DNA of 18,569 bases from Thiobacillus sp. UBA6205. GTDB taxonomy: Bacteria; Pseudomonadota; Gammaproteobacteria; Burkholderiales; Thiobacillaceae. The notes under the pieces are model-generated. The model worked only from the letters and a program-made list of their open reading frames with translations. It did not search any database and was not told the DNA's origin. The stretch covers positions 6,650 to 25,218 of the forward strand of contig DISR01000076.1 in the NCBI GenBank assembly GCA_002421825.1. Direction: 5' to 3'. The position numbers were made by a program, and so were the translations under genes. The number at the start of each line of letters is the position of its first letter. Positions within the stretch are counted from its first letter, which is position 1. Shown here one piece after another: positions 6,084-15,105 of the stretch.

Positions 6084-7349
6084 ATGAATACCCAGCAATC
6101 CAAGGCCTGGTCGGTCGTCATCATGAGCACACTGGCGTTCACCGTGTGTTTCATGATCTGGATGATGTTCGCCGTCATCGGCGTGCCGATCAAGCAGCAG
6201 TTGGGTCTGAACGAGACCGAATTCGGCATCCTGGTCGCGACGCCGGTGCTGACCGGCTCGCTGATCCGCGTGCCGCTGGGCATGTGGACCGACAAGTTCG
6301 GCGGCCGCATCGTGTTCTTTGTTCTGATGCTTGCCGTTGTCTTCCCGATCTGGATGATTTCCTGGGCCACCGAATTCTGGCACTTCCTGGCGATTGGCCT
6401 GGCCGTCGGTGCGGCGGGCGGCTCGTTCACCGTTGGCATCGCCTATTGCGCGCGCTGGTTTCCCAAGGAGCGGCAGGGCCTGGCCATGGGCATCTTCGGC
6501 GCCGGCAACACCGGTGCCGCCGTCACCAAGCTGGTTGCGCCCATTATCGTGGTCGGCTACGGCTGGACCATGGTGCCCAAAGTCTATGCCGTGCTGATGC
6601 TGGTAACCGCCATCCTGTTCTGGTTTTTCACTTACAGCGAACCGTCGCACAAGGTCAGCAAGCATGTGACCATCCGTGAACAGCTTGCCGCCTTCAAGGA
6701 TCCCAGGGTATGGCGCTACAGCCAGTACTACTCCATCGTATTCGGCGGCTACGTGGCGCTGGCGCTGTGGATGACCAAGTACTACGTCAGCGAATACGGC
6801 TTCGACCTCAAGACCGCTGCCTTCCTCGCTGCCGCCTTCAGCATCCCAGGCGGCGTGCTTCGCGCGGTCGGCGGCTGGTTCTCGGACAAGTTCGGCGCCC
6901 ACACCATCACCTGGTGGGTGCTGTGGATTGCCCTGGTGTGCCTGTTCTTCCTGTCCTACCCGCAGAGCAGCATCACCATCCACACCGTCACCGGCGCCCA
7001 CACCTTCCATGTCGGCATGAACGTGACGCTGTTCACCATCCTGCTCTTCACGCTGGGCGTGGCGTTCGCCATCGGCAAGGCCTCGGTGTTCAAGTACATC
7101 TCCGACGACTACCCGCAAAACATCGGCGTGATTTCCGGCGTGGTCGGCCTGGCCGGCGGCCTGGGCGGCTTCCTCATGCCCATCATGTTCGGCGCCCTGG
7201 TCGATCTCACCGGCATCCGTTCCTCCGCCTTCATGCTAATGTTCGGCGTGGTGTGGGTGTCGCTGATGTGGATGTACTTCACGGAAGTGCGCGCCATGGA
7301 CAAGGCGCGCGAGCAGAAGCGGACCCTGGTTGCCGATGTGATGGAGTAG
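6084..7349 (+). CDS. narK: NarK-family nitrate/nitrite transporter, NarK1-like
   Basis: This 421-residue major facilitator protein has about 12 membrane helices. The substrate-binding arginines of the family correspond to Arg62 ('GSLIRVPLGMWTDKFGG') and Arg260 ('GGVLRAVGGWFSDKFG'). The two nitrate-signature glycine-rich helices are 'GAAGGSFTVGIAYCARWFP' and 'GVISGVVGLAGGLGGFLMP'. It sits in the inner membrane and moves nitrate and/or nitrite; NarK1-like members are often proposed to be proton-coupled nitrate importers, but the direction cannot be read from sequence. A GGGGG-type ribosome binding site (about 6071-6076) precedes the ATG. It is the first gene of the operon that carries narK2 and narGHJI, about 100 bases downstream of the NarL-like operator. 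I found no convincing sigma-70 promoter or FNR box in the leader. Confidence 0.92.
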   Translation: MNTQQSKAWSVVIMSTLAFTVCFMIWMMFAVIGVPIKQQLGLNETEFGILVATPVLTGSLIRVPLGMWTDKFGGRIVFFVLMLAVVFPIWMISWATEFWHFLAIGLAVGAAGGSFTVGIAYCARWFPKERQGLAMGIFGAGNTGAAVTKLVAPIIVVGYGWTMVPKVYAVLMLVTAILFWFFTYSEPSHKVSKHVTIREQLAAFKDPRVWRYSQYYSIVFGGYVALALWMTKYYVSEYGFDLKTAAFLAAAFSIPGGVLRAVGGWFSDKFGAHTITWWVLWIALVCLFFLSYPQSSITIHTVTGAHTFHVGMNVTLFTILLFTLGVAFAIGKASVFKYISDDYPQNIGVISGVVGLAGGLGGFLMPIMFGALVDLTGIRSSAFMLMFGVVWVSLMWMYFTEVRAMDKAREQKRTLVADVME

Positions 7350-7410
7350 CAATCCGCGGGCCATGAAAACATGAGCTCCAGTTGGTTAAAACCTAAACAA
7401 GGAATGAACA

Positions 7411-9024
7411 ATGTCTACAAACATTAAGGACTGGGATCCGGAAGACCAGAAATTTTGGGAGTCCTCCGGAAAATCCATTGCCAACCGCAATTTGTGGATT
7501 TCCATCCCCAGCTTGCTGCTTGGCTTCGCCATCTGGCTGATGTGGGGCATCATCACCGTGCAGATGCTGAACCTGGGCTTCCCCTTCACCAAGGAAGACA
7601 TGTTCAGCCTCACCGCCATCGCCGGCCTCTCCGGCGCCACGCTGCGCATTCCCTCCTCCTTCTTCATCCGCATCGCCGGCGGCCGCAACACCATCTTCCT
7701 GACCACGGCGCTGCTGATGATCCCGGCCTTCGGCACCGGCATTGCGCTGCAGGACAAGGACACGCCGCTGTGGGTATTCCAGTTGCTCGCGCTGCTTTCG
7801 GGCATCGGCGGCGGCAACTTCGCCTGTTCCATGTCGAATATCTCGACCTTCTTCCCCAAGCGCCTGCAGGGCACCGCACTCGGCCTCAATGCCGGTTTGG
7901 GCAACTTCGGCGTGACCACCATGCAGATCCTCATCCCGCTGGTGATGACCGCGGGCATCTTCGGCGCCTTCGCCGGCGGCTCGATGGAGCTCATGAAGGA
8001 CTCCGGCTGGATTCTCGGCAAGATCGTCGCCGGCACCCCGACCTTTATCCAGAACGCCGGCTTCGTCTGGCTGCTGGCGCTGGTTCCGCTCGCCTTCCTC
8101 GGCTTCTTCGGCATGAACAACCTGCTGCCGATCTCGCCCTCCATCGGCGGCACCATCCCCGCCTTCATCAAGATTCTGTGGCTGTATGGCCTGGCCTTCG
8201 TCACCGCCGGCGTCGGCCTCTACCTCTACCTGCCTCCGGCAGCGGGCGGTCTGGGGGTGCTCAACATGTGGGTGGCGCTGCCGCTGATCATGGTGGCCAC
8301 GCTGCTCCTCATGCGCCTGTTCGCCATCGGCGAGATGAAGGCCGGCATCCAGAAGCAGTTCGCCATCTTCTCCAACAAGCACACCTGGTCCATGACCGCG
8401 CTCTATGTGGTGACCTTCGGCAGCTTCATCGGCTTCTCGGCTGCCGTGCCGCTGGCGATTACGGTGATCTTCGGTGAAACCCACGTGTTCGACGCCGCCA
8501 GCCAGGCCTGGGTGCATGCCAAGAACCCCAACGCCCCTTCGGCGCTGACCTACGCCTGGATCGGCCCCTTCGTCGGCGCCCTGATCCGTCCCGTGGGCGG
8601 CTGGATTTCCGACAAGGTGGGCGGCTCCATCGTCACCCAGGCGATTTCCGCCGTGATGGTGGCGGCCTCTGCCTACGCCGGCTGGATCATGATGCAGGCC
8701 TACCAGTCCGCCACGCCTGAGGTGTTCTTCACCCAGTTCATGATCGTGTTCGTGATCCTGTTCGCCGCTTCCGGCATCGGCAACGGTTCGACCTTCCGCA
8801 CCGTCGGCGTGATCTTCGACCGCATCCAGGCCGGTCCGGTGCTGGGCTGGACCTCGGCGGTGGCGGCGTACGGCTCGTTCATCGCCCCGGTGGTGATCGG
8901 TGGCCAGCTCAAGGCCGGCACACCCGAAAACGCGATGTACGGCTTCGCGATCTTTTATGCCGTATGTCTGGTTTTGAACTGGTGGTTCTACCTGCGCAAG
9001 AACGCCTATATCAAGAATCCGTGA
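7411..9024 (+). CDS. narK: Second NarK-family nitrate/nitrite transporter, NarK2-like, enlarged
   Basis: The 537-residue protein starts with a soluble segment of about 28 residues ('DWDPEDQKFWESSGKSIANRN') seen in E. coli NarK-like members. Membrane helices follow, with the substrate arginines Arg79 ('GATLRIPSSFF') and Arg393 ('GALIRPVGGWISDKVGG') and the signature helices 'GIGGGNFACSMSNISTFFP' and 'GIGNGSTFRTVGVIF'. It is longer than the roughly 460-residue E. coli NarK. The extra length lies in the middle, where two additional hydrophobic stretches occur (about residues 245-310). NarK2-like members are associated with nitrate/nitrite exchange during nitrate respiration. It starts 61 bases after the first narK, with AAGGA just upstream. 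The two narK genes are clearly distinct types and not a recent duplication. Confidence 0.92.
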   Translation: MSTNIKDWDPEDQKFWESSGKSIANRNLWISIPSLLLGFAIWLMWGIITVQMLNLGFPFTKEDMFSLTAIAGLSGATLRIPSSFFIRIAGGRNTIFLTTALLMIPAFGTGIALQDKDTPLWVFQLLALLSGIGGGNFACSMSNISTFFPKRLQGTALGLNAGLGNFGVTTMQILIPLVMTAGIFGAFAGGSMELMKDSGWILGKIVAGTPTFIQNAGFVWLLALVPLAFLGFFGMNNLLPISPSIGGTIPAFIKILWLYGLAFVTAGVGLYLYLPPAAGGLGVLNMWVALPLIMVATLLLMRLFAIGEMKAGIQKQFAIFSNKHTWSMTALYVVTFGSFIGFSAAVPLAITVIFGETHVFDAASQAWVHAKNPNAPSALTYAWIGPFVGALIRPVGGWISDKVGGSIVTQAISAVMVAASAYAGWIMMQAYQSATPEVFFTQFMIVFVILFAASGIGNGSTFRTVGVIFDRIQAGPVLGWTSAVAAYGSFIAPVVIGGQLKAGTPENAMYGFAIFYAVCLVLNWWFYLRKNAYIKNP

Positions 9025-9028
9025 GTGC

Positions 9029-9068
9029 CAGGCGCGAGGACGGGATGTCATTTTCCCCCTTGCGCCTG
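9029..9068 (+). other. Hairpin in the narK2-narG spacer
   Basis: Arms AGGCGCGAGG (9030-9039) and CCTTGCGCCT (9058-9067) pair with a single G-T wobble, extended by one C-G pair, around an 18-base loop. No T-run follows, so it is not a classical terminator. In an 82-base spacer inside a long operon it could stabilise or process the mRNA, or tune NarG output relative to the transporters. Formation is inferred from pairing only. Confidence 0.45.
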
Positions 9069-9106
9069 ATACCTGACGCCTCACCGAGACAACCAAGGAG
9101 CAAACA

Positions 9107-12100
9107 ATGAGTCACTTTCTCGATCGACTGACCTACTTCACTCGCAAACGCGAATCCTTTTCCGGCGAGCACGGCGTCACCACCTGCGAAGACCGCAAGT
9201 GGGAAGACGCCTACCGGAACAGATGGCGTCACGACAAGATCGTGCGTTCCACTCACGGCGTGAACTGCACGGGCGGCTGCTCGTGGAAGATTTTCGTCAA
9301 GAGCGGCCTCGTCGCGTTCGAAATGCAGCAGACCGACTACCCGCGCACCCGCGACGACCTGCCCAACCACGAGCCGCGCGGCTGCCAGCGCGGCGCCTCG
9401 TTCTCGTGGTACCTGTACAGCCCGCACCGCATCAAGTACCCGCTGATCCGCGGACGGCTCCTTGACCTCTATCGTGCCGAAAAGAAAAGCGGCAAGGATC
9501 CGGTCGAAGCCTGGGCCGCCATCCAGGCCGACAACGCCAAGCGCGACAAGTATGTGCGCGTGCGTGGACTGGGCGGTTTCGTGCGCTCGACCTGGGACGA
9601 GGTGAGCGAGATCGTCGCGGCCGCCAACGTCTATACCATCAACAAGTGGGGCCCGGATCGCATCTACGGCTTCTCGCCGATTCCCGCCATGTCGATGATT
9701 TCCTACGCGGCCGGCAGCCGCTACCTGTCGCTCATCGGCGGCAACTGCGGCTCCTTCTATGACTGGTACTGCGACCTGCCCGCAGCCAGCCCGCAGACCT
9801 GGGGCGAGCAGACCGACGTGCCCGAGGCCGCCGACTGGTACAACTCGACCTACCTGATCATCACCGGCGCCAACCTGCCGATGACCCGCACGCCCGATGC
9901 GCACTTCGCCATCGAGACGCGCTACAAGGGCACCAAGGTGGTATCGATGGCGCCCGACTATGCCGAATACGTGAAATTCGCCGACCTGTGGATGCCGGTA
10001 CGTCAGGGCACCGACTCCGCCGCCTTCATGGCCATGGGCCACGTGGCGCTGAAGGAGTTCTACATCGACAAACAGGACCCCTACTTCCAGGAATACGCGC
10101 GCAAGTACACCGACATGCCGATGCAGGTCATGCTCAGGAAGCAAGGCGAAGGCTATGTCACCGACCGCAACCTGCGCGCCTCCGACCTCGCCAACAACGG
10201 TGACGAGGCCAACAACCCCGAGTGGAAGACCGTCGGCTGGGACGAGAAGAGCGGCAGCTTCGTGGTGCCCAACGGCTCGATCGGTTTCCGCTGGGGCGAG
10301 GACGGCAAATGGAACCTGCTGGAAAAGGCCGCAGACGGCGACACCACCCTGGAGCTGAGTTGCCAGGGCAAGGCCGGCACCGAAGTGGTGTCGGTAGGCT
10401 TCCCGCATTTCAATGCGGACGAGCCCGCACTTCTGTACCGCAATGTTCCGGCCCGGAAGCTCAAGCTGGCCGACGGCTCCGAGGCCTATGTCGCCTCGGT
10501 GTTTGATCTCACCATCTCCCAGTACGGCATCGACCGCGGCCTCGGCGGCGGCAATGTGGCCAAGTCCTACACCGATGCCAATGTCGCCTACACGCCGGCC
10601 TGGGCTTCGAAGGTGACCGGCGTCAAGGCCGCCGACATCGAGCGCACCGGCCGCGAATTCGCCGACAACGCCTCCAAGACCAAGGGCCGCTCCATGGTCA
10701 TCATGGGCGCCGCCATCAACCACTGGTACCACAACGACCTGAGCTACCGCAGCATCATGAACCTGCTGCACATGTGCGGCTGCGTGGGCCAGACCGGCGG
10801 CGGCTGGGCGCATTACGTGGGCCAGGAAAAGCTCAGGCCGCAGGCCGGCTGGGCACCCATCGCCTTCGGCCTCGACTGGCACCGTCCGCCGCGGCAGATG
10901 AATTCCACCTCCTACTGGTATTTCCACACCGACCAGTGGCGCTATGAGGCGGTGAAAGCCGACGACCTGCTGTCTCCCGCCGGCAAGAACCGCAACAAGG
11001 GCTATTCGCTTGCCGACTACAACGTCGCCGCCACGCGCATGGGCTGGCTGCCTTCCGCTCCGCACTGGAACGCCAACCCGCTTGACCTGGTCGCCGAGGC
11101 CGAGAAGGCCGGCGCCACCGACGAGGCCGGCATCGCCAAGCACGTCGTCGGCAAGCTCAAGGATGGCTCGCTCGACGTCGCCTTCGCGGACCCGGACAAC
11201 CCGGTCAACTGGCCGCGCAACCTGTTCGTGTGGCGCGCCAACCTGATCGGCACCTCGGCCAAGGGCCACGAGTACTTCCTCAAGCACCTGCTGGGCGCGC
11301 AAAACGGCGTGATGAGCGAAGGCGGCGCCGGACGCGACAACAAGGAAGTGAAGTGGCACGAGCATGGCCCCACCGGCAAGCTTGACCTGATGGTGGATGT
11401 CAACTTCCGCCTCAACTCGACCGGCGCCTACTCGGACATCATCCTGCCCACCGCGACCTGGTACGAGAAGCACGACCTCAACACCACGGACATGCACCCC
11501 TTCATCCACCCCCTGTCCGAGGCGGTGAGCCCCGGCTGGGAATCCAAGTCCGACTGGCAGATCTTCAAGCTGCTGGCCAAGAGGTTCTCGCAGCTCGCCG
11601 CCAAGCACCTTGGAGTGAAGAAGGATCTGGTGGCCCTGCCCATGCAGCACGACTCCCCGTTCGAATTGGCGCAGCCGTTTGGCGAAGTCAAGGACTGGAA
11701 GAAAGGCGAGTGCGACCCGATACCGGGCAAGACCATGCCGCTCCTGAAGGTAGTGGAACGCGACTACGCAAGCACCTACAACAAGTACATCGCGCTCGGG
11801 CCGTTAATGGTCAAGGTCGGCAATGGCGTCAAGGGGCTGGACTGGAATACCGAGCAGGAATACAAGGAACTCGCCAGCCTGAACCACACCGTGCGCGAGC
11901 CGGGCGTGTCCCAGGGCATGCCGTCCCTGGAAGAGGACATTGCCGTGTGCGATTCGGTGATGCGCATGGCGCCGGAAACCAACGGCGAGGTGGCGCACAA
12001 GTCGTGGTCGGCCCTGTCGAAGAAGACCGGCATCGATCACCACCACCTGTATGCGGGCCGCCACGAGGACAAGATCACCTTCCGCGACATCCAGGCCCAG

Positions 12101-12859
12101 CCGCGCAAGATCATCACCGCGCCGACCTGGTCTGGCATCGAGTCGGAACACGTCTCCTATACCGCCGGCTACACCAACATCCACGAGCACATCCCGTTCC
12201 GCACGCTCACCGGCCGCGCCCACTTCTATCAGGATCACGAATGGTTCCTGGATTTCGGCGAGGGCTTCGCGGTATTCAAGGGGCCGCTCGACATGAAGGC
12301 CAACGAGAAGGTGCCGGAGAGCGTGCGGCGCAAACCGCACCTGACCCTGTCGTTTCTCACTCCGCACTCCAAGTGGGGCATCCACTCCAGCTACCAGGAC
12401 AACCTGCGCATGCTCACCCTGTTCCGCGGCGGCCCCTATATCTGGGTGTCCGAGGAAGACGCGCAGAAGATCGGCCTGCAGGACAATGACTGGGTCGAGG
12501 CCATCAACGCCAATGGCGCAACCATGGCGCGCGCCGTGGTCAGCCAGAGGGTGCCGCGCGGCGTGGCGCTGATGTACCACGCGCAGGAGAAGAACATGAA
12601 CGTGCCCGGCTCGCCCAGCACCGGGAAGCGGGGCGGCATTCTCAACTCGGTGACCCGCGTCATTGTCAAGCCCACCAACATGGTCGGCGGCTATGCCCAG
12701 CTTGCCTACGGCTTCAATTACTACGGCACGGTGGGCTGCCAGCGCGACGAGGTCGTGGTGCTGCACAGGGTCGAGGACCAGAGCATCGACTGGCTGGAGC
12801 GTCCGCTGACGGCCGAGCGCGAGGCGGCACCCAACCCGCCCGGAATCGGCACCAAGTGA
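9107..12859 (+). CDS. narG: Respiratory nitrate reductase alpha subunit NarG (molybdenum catalytic subunit)
   Basis: The 1250-residue length is close to E. coli NarG (1247). The N-terminus carries the FS0 [4Fe-4S] ligands His50, Cys54, Cys58 and Cys93 ('HGVNCTGGC', 'RGCQRGAS'), matching the family pattern of one His and three Cys. The molybdenum ligand is Asp223 in 'DWYCDLPAASPQTWGEQTD'. The rest follows the DMSO-reductase-type fold with a C-terminal molybdopterin dinucleotide binding domain (from about residue 1090). It reduces nitrate to nitrite on the cytoplasmic side of the membrane with bis-MGD, receiving electrons from NarH. There is no twin-arginine signal of the archaeal or periplasmic type, consistent with cytoplasmic orientation. 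AGGAG at 9096-9100 gives the start. Confidence 0.98.
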   Translation: MSHFLDRLTYFTRKRESFSGEHGVTTCEDRKWEDAYRNRWRHDKIVRSTHGVNCTGGCSWKIFVKSGLVAFEMQQTDYPRTRDDLPNHEPRGCQRGASFSWYLYSPHRIKYPLIRGRLLDLYRAEKKSGKDPVEAWAAIQADNAKRDKYVRVRGLGGFVRSTWDEVSEIVAAANVYTINKWGPDRIYGFSPIPAMSMISYAAGSRYLSLIGGNCGSFYDWYCDLPAASPQTWGEQTDVPEAADWYNSTYLIITGANLPMTRTPDAHFAIETRYKGTKVVSMAPDYAEYVKFADLWMPVRQGTDSAAFMAMGHVALKEFYIDKQDPYFQEYARKYTDMPMQVMLRKQGEGYVTDRNLRASDLANNGDEANNPEWKTVGWDEKSGSFVVPNGSIGFRWGEDGKWNLLEKAADGDTTLELSCQGKAGTEVVSVGFPHFNADEPALLYRNVPARKLKLADGSEAYVASVFDLTISQYGIDRGLGGGNVAKSYTDANVAYTPAWASKVTGVKAADIERTGREFADNASKTKGRSMVIMGAAINHWYHNDLSYRSIMNLLHMCGCVGQTGGGWAHYVGQEKLRPQAGWAPIAFGLDWHRPPRQMNSTSYWYFHTDQWRYEAVKADDLLSPAGKNRNKGYSLADYNVAATRMGWLPSAPHWNANPLDLVAEAEKAGATDEAGIAKHVVGKLKDGSLDVAFADPDNPVNWPRNLFVWRANLIGTSAKGHEYFLKHLLGAQNGVMSEGGAGRDNKEVKWHEHGPTGKLDLMVDVNFRLNSTGAYSDIILPTATWYEKHDLNTTDMHPFIHPLSEAVSPGWESKSDWQIFKLLAKRFSQLAAKHLGVKKDLVALPMQHDSPFELAQPFGEVKDWKKGECDPIPGKTMPLLKVVERDYASTYNKYIALGPLMVKVGNGVKGLDWNTEQEYKELASLNHTVREPGVSQGMPSLEEDIAVCDSVMRMAPETNGEVAHKSWSALSKKTGIDHHHLYAGRHEDKITFRDIQAQPRKIITAPTWSGIESEHVSYTAGYTNIHEHIPFRTLTGRAHFYQDHEWFLDFGEGFAVFKGPLDMKANEKVPESVRRKPHLTLSFLTPHSKWGIHSSYQDNLRMLTLFRGGPYIWVSEEDAQKIGLQDNDWVEAINANGATMARAVVSQRVPRGVALMYHAQEKNMNVPGSPSTGKRGGILNSVTRVIVKPTNMVGGYAQLAYGFNYYGTVGCQRDEVVVLHRVEDQSIDWLERPLTAEREAAPNPPGIGTK

Positions 12860-12890
12860 GCGCAGCCTGCAAGATACTAGGAGAAAACAA

Positions 12891-14438
12891 ATGAAAGTCA
12901 GAGCCCAATTCGCCTTCGTCTTCAACCTGGACAAGTGCATCGGCTGCCACACCTGCTCGGTCACCTGCAAGAACGTGTGGACCAACCGCAAGGGCGTGGA
13001 ATACGCCTGGTGGAACAACGTCGAGTCCAAGCCCGGCATCGGCTATCCCAAGCAGTGGGAGAACCAGGAAGTCTGGCGCGGCGGCTGGGAGCTGGTCGAC
13101 GGCAAGCTGCAGCTGAAATCCGGCAGCAAGCTGTCGCGCCTGCTCAACATCTTCGCCAACCCGGACATGCCGGAAATCGACGACTACTACGAGCCTTTCA
13201 CCTTCGACTGGGCGCACCTGCAGAACGCGCCCCTGTCCGAAGCCGCCCCCACCGCCCGCCCGCTGTCGCAAATCACCGGCGAGCGCATCGAGAAGATCAA
13301 GTGGGGTCCCAACTGGGAAGACGACCTCGCCGGCGAGTACGACAAGCGCGCCAAGGACGTCAACATGAAGGGCCTGGAAAAGCAGATCTACTCGCAGTTC
13401 GAGAACACCTTCCACATGTACCTGCCGCGCATCTGCAACCACTGCATCAACCCGGCGTGCGTCGCAGCCTGCCCCTCCGGCGCGATGTACAAGCGCGAGG
13501 AGGACGGCATCGTGCTCGCCGACCAGGACAAGTGCCGCGGCTGGCGCATGTGCGTGTCGGCCTGCCCGTACAAGAAGGCGTTCTACAACTGGGAGTCCGG
13601 CAAGGCCGAGAAGTGCATCGGCTGCTACCCTCGCGTCGAGTCCGGCATGCCCACGGTGTGCTCCGAGTCCTGCGTCGGCCGCATCCGCTACAACGGCATG
13701 ATGCTGTATGACGCCGACCGTATCGAGGAGCTCGCCTCCACGCAAAACCCGCAGGATCTCTACGAGGCGCACACCCGCATCTTCCTCGACCCCAACGATC
13801 CCAAGGTCATCGAGCAGGCGCGCCGCGACGGCATTCCCGAGGACTGGATCGAAGCCTGCCGCCGCTCGCCGATCTGGAAAATGGCCATGGAATGGAAGGT
13901 TGCCTTCCCGCTGCACCCCGAGTTCCGCACCCTGCCCATGGTGTGGTACGTGCCGCCGCTGTCGCCGGTGCAGTCTGCCATCGACCAGGGCGCGCTGCCG
14001 ACCAGCGCCGACGGCGTGCTTCCCGTCTCCGACGTGCTGCGCATGCCGCTCAAGTACCTGGCCAGCCTGCTCACCGCCGGCAAGGAAGAGCCGGTACGCC
14101 AGGCCCTCAACAAGATGCTGGCCATGCGTTCCTACCAGCGCTCGGTCCATGTCGACGGCAAGCCCGACACTACGGCGCTTGATGCCGCCGGACTGACCGA
14201 GCAACAGGCCAAGGACATGTACCAGCTGATGGCCATCGCCAACTACGAAGACCGCTTTGTCATCCCCACTGGCCACGAAGAAATGCGCCTGGAGGATTTC
14301 CACGGCTTCCAGGGCCAGAACGGCTTCACCTTCGGAAACGATTCTTCTGTCGGCATCTCGGCAAATTCGCTGTTCCCCGAGCGTCGCAAGGAAACCGTGG
14401 AGCCGAAGGAAGAAGCGCCTTCGCGCCGCGATTTCTAA
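12891..14438 (+). CDS. narH: Respiratory nitrate reductase beta subunit NarH (iron-sulfur)
   Basis: The 515-residue protein has four cysteine groups for four clusters: Cys16/19/22/26; Cys182/185/190/194; Cys215/Trp218/Cys221/Cys225; and Cys242/245/257/261. In the third group Trp218 takes the place of a cysteine ('CRGWRMC'), which in this family makes that cluster [3Fe-4S]; the others are [4Fe-4S]. It relays electrons from the NarI haems to NarG on the cytoplasmic face. AGGAG lies just before the ATG, 31 bases after narG. The C-terminal tail is rich in Glu, Lys and Arg. The stop codon overlaps a possible narJ ATG by one base. No missing ligand or frameshift is seen. Confidence 0.98.
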   Translation: MKVRAQFAFVFNLDKCIGCHTCSVTCKNVWTNRKGVEYAWWNNVESKPGIGYPKQWENQEVWRGGWELVDGKLQLKSGSKLSRLLNIFANPDMPEIDDYYEPFTFDWAHLQNAPLSEAAPTARPLSQITGERIEKIKWGPNWEDDLAGEYDKRAKDVNMKGLEKQIYSQFENTFHMYLPRICNHCINPACVAACPSGAMYKREEDGIVLADQDKCRGWRMCVSACPYKKAFYNWESGKAEKCIGCYPRVESGMPTVCSESCVGRIRYNGMMLYDADRIEELASTQNPQDLYEAHTRIFLDPNDPKVIEQARRDGIPEDWIEACRRSPIWKMAMEWKVAFPLHPEFRTLPMVWYVPPLSPVQSAIDQGALPTSADGVLPVSDVLRMPLKYLASLLTAGKEEPVRQALNKMLAMRSYQRSVHVDGKPDTTALDAAGLTEQQAKDMYQLMAIANYEDRFVIPTGHEEMRLEDFHGFQGQNGFTFGNDSSVGISANSLFPERRKETVEPKEEAPSRRDF

Positions 14439-14439
14439 T

Positions 14440-14443
14440 GGAG
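14440..14443 (+). promoter_or_regulatory. Ribosome binding site that favours the internal narJ start
   Basis: GGAG lies 6 bases before the ATG at 14450. No Shine-Dalgarno sequence precedes the earlier in-frame ATG at 14438, which overlaps the narH stop. This decides for the shorter NarJ, although coupled restart at 14438 remains possible. Confidence 0.55.
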
Positions 14444-14449
14444 CCTGCC

Positions 14450-15076
14450 ATGACACTGTTCAAACTGCTCTCCGCCTTGTTCGAGTACCCGGACGAGGCC
14501 ATGGTGGAAGCGTTGCCCGAAGTGCTGGCGCTGGTCAGCGAGGACCCGGAGATCGAGCCTGCGGAACGCGAGGCCATCATCGCTTTCGTCAACTGGCTGA
14601 CCGGGATGGATATCACCGAGGCAAAGGCGCTCTATGTCAAGACCTTCGACATGACGCCCGAGCACGCCCTGCACCTGACCCATCACCTGTTCGGTGAAGA
14701 CAAGAACCGCGGCCCCGCGCTGATCGACCTGACCGAGTACTACAAGAGCTACGGGCTCGAACTCGACAGCAACGAGCTGCCCGACTACCTGCCGCTGGTG
14801 CTCGAATTCGCCTCCATGCTGGAACCGGTCGAGGCGCGCGTTTTCCTGGACCCGTTTGCCAAGGTCATCGCCCAGCTTGGCGCCAACCTTGATGCAGCGC
14901 AAAGCCCGTGGGCGCCGCTGGTGCATCTGATCGAGGCGCGGGCGCGGCTGGTGCCGACCAGCTTTGCCCCGGCGCCCCAGCCGGTAACCGACACCGTGTG
15001 CCAGGACAACGACTGCGAGCAGCCGGTCACGTGGAACACCCCGCCGCAGCTTGCGGCGGGCCCCGCATCCCGCTAA
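14450..15076 (+). CDS. narJ: Nitrate reductase assembly chaperone NarJ
   Basis: From the ATG at 14450 the protein has 208 residues (212 from the alternative ATG at 14438). The N-terminus 'MTLFKLLSALFEYPDEAM' and the segments 'YVKTFDMTPEHALHLTHHLFGE', 'LIDLTEYYKSYGLEL' and 'ELPDYLPLVLEF' are hallmarks of the NarJ/TorD helical chaperone family. NarJ binds NarG, holds it back from membrane docking and allows insertion of the molybdenum cofactor and the FS0 cluster; it is cytoplasmic and not part of the final enzyme. It sits between narH and narI, as in other nar operons. The C-terminal tail (from about residue 165) is Pro/Ala-rich with a pair of cysteines ('VCQDNDCEQP') that looks disordered. 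Start choice is the only uncertainty. Confidence 0.95.
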   Translation: MTLFKLLSALFEYPDEAMVEALPEVLALVSEDPEIEPAEREAIIAFVNWLTGMDITEAKALYVKTFDMTPEHALHLTHHLFGEDKNRGPALIDLTEYYKSYGLELDSNELPDYLPLVLEFASMLEPVEARVFLDPFAKVIAQLGANLDAAQSPWAPLVHLIEARARLVPTSFAPAPQPVTDTVCQDNDCEQPVTWNTPPQLAAGPASR

Positions 15077-15105
15077 AGCAATGAACTGAATTTAAGGAGA
15101 AAACA

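Noticed and set aside
9011..11650. A minus-strand open frame of 879 codons opposite narG, and similar long ones opposite narK2 (7393-9096) and narH (12714-14456)
   Set aside because: They lie antisense to well-supported genes, have biased composition (rich in Gly, Val, His, Arg, Ala) and no recognisable domains. High GC with codon bias removes stops on the opposite strand.
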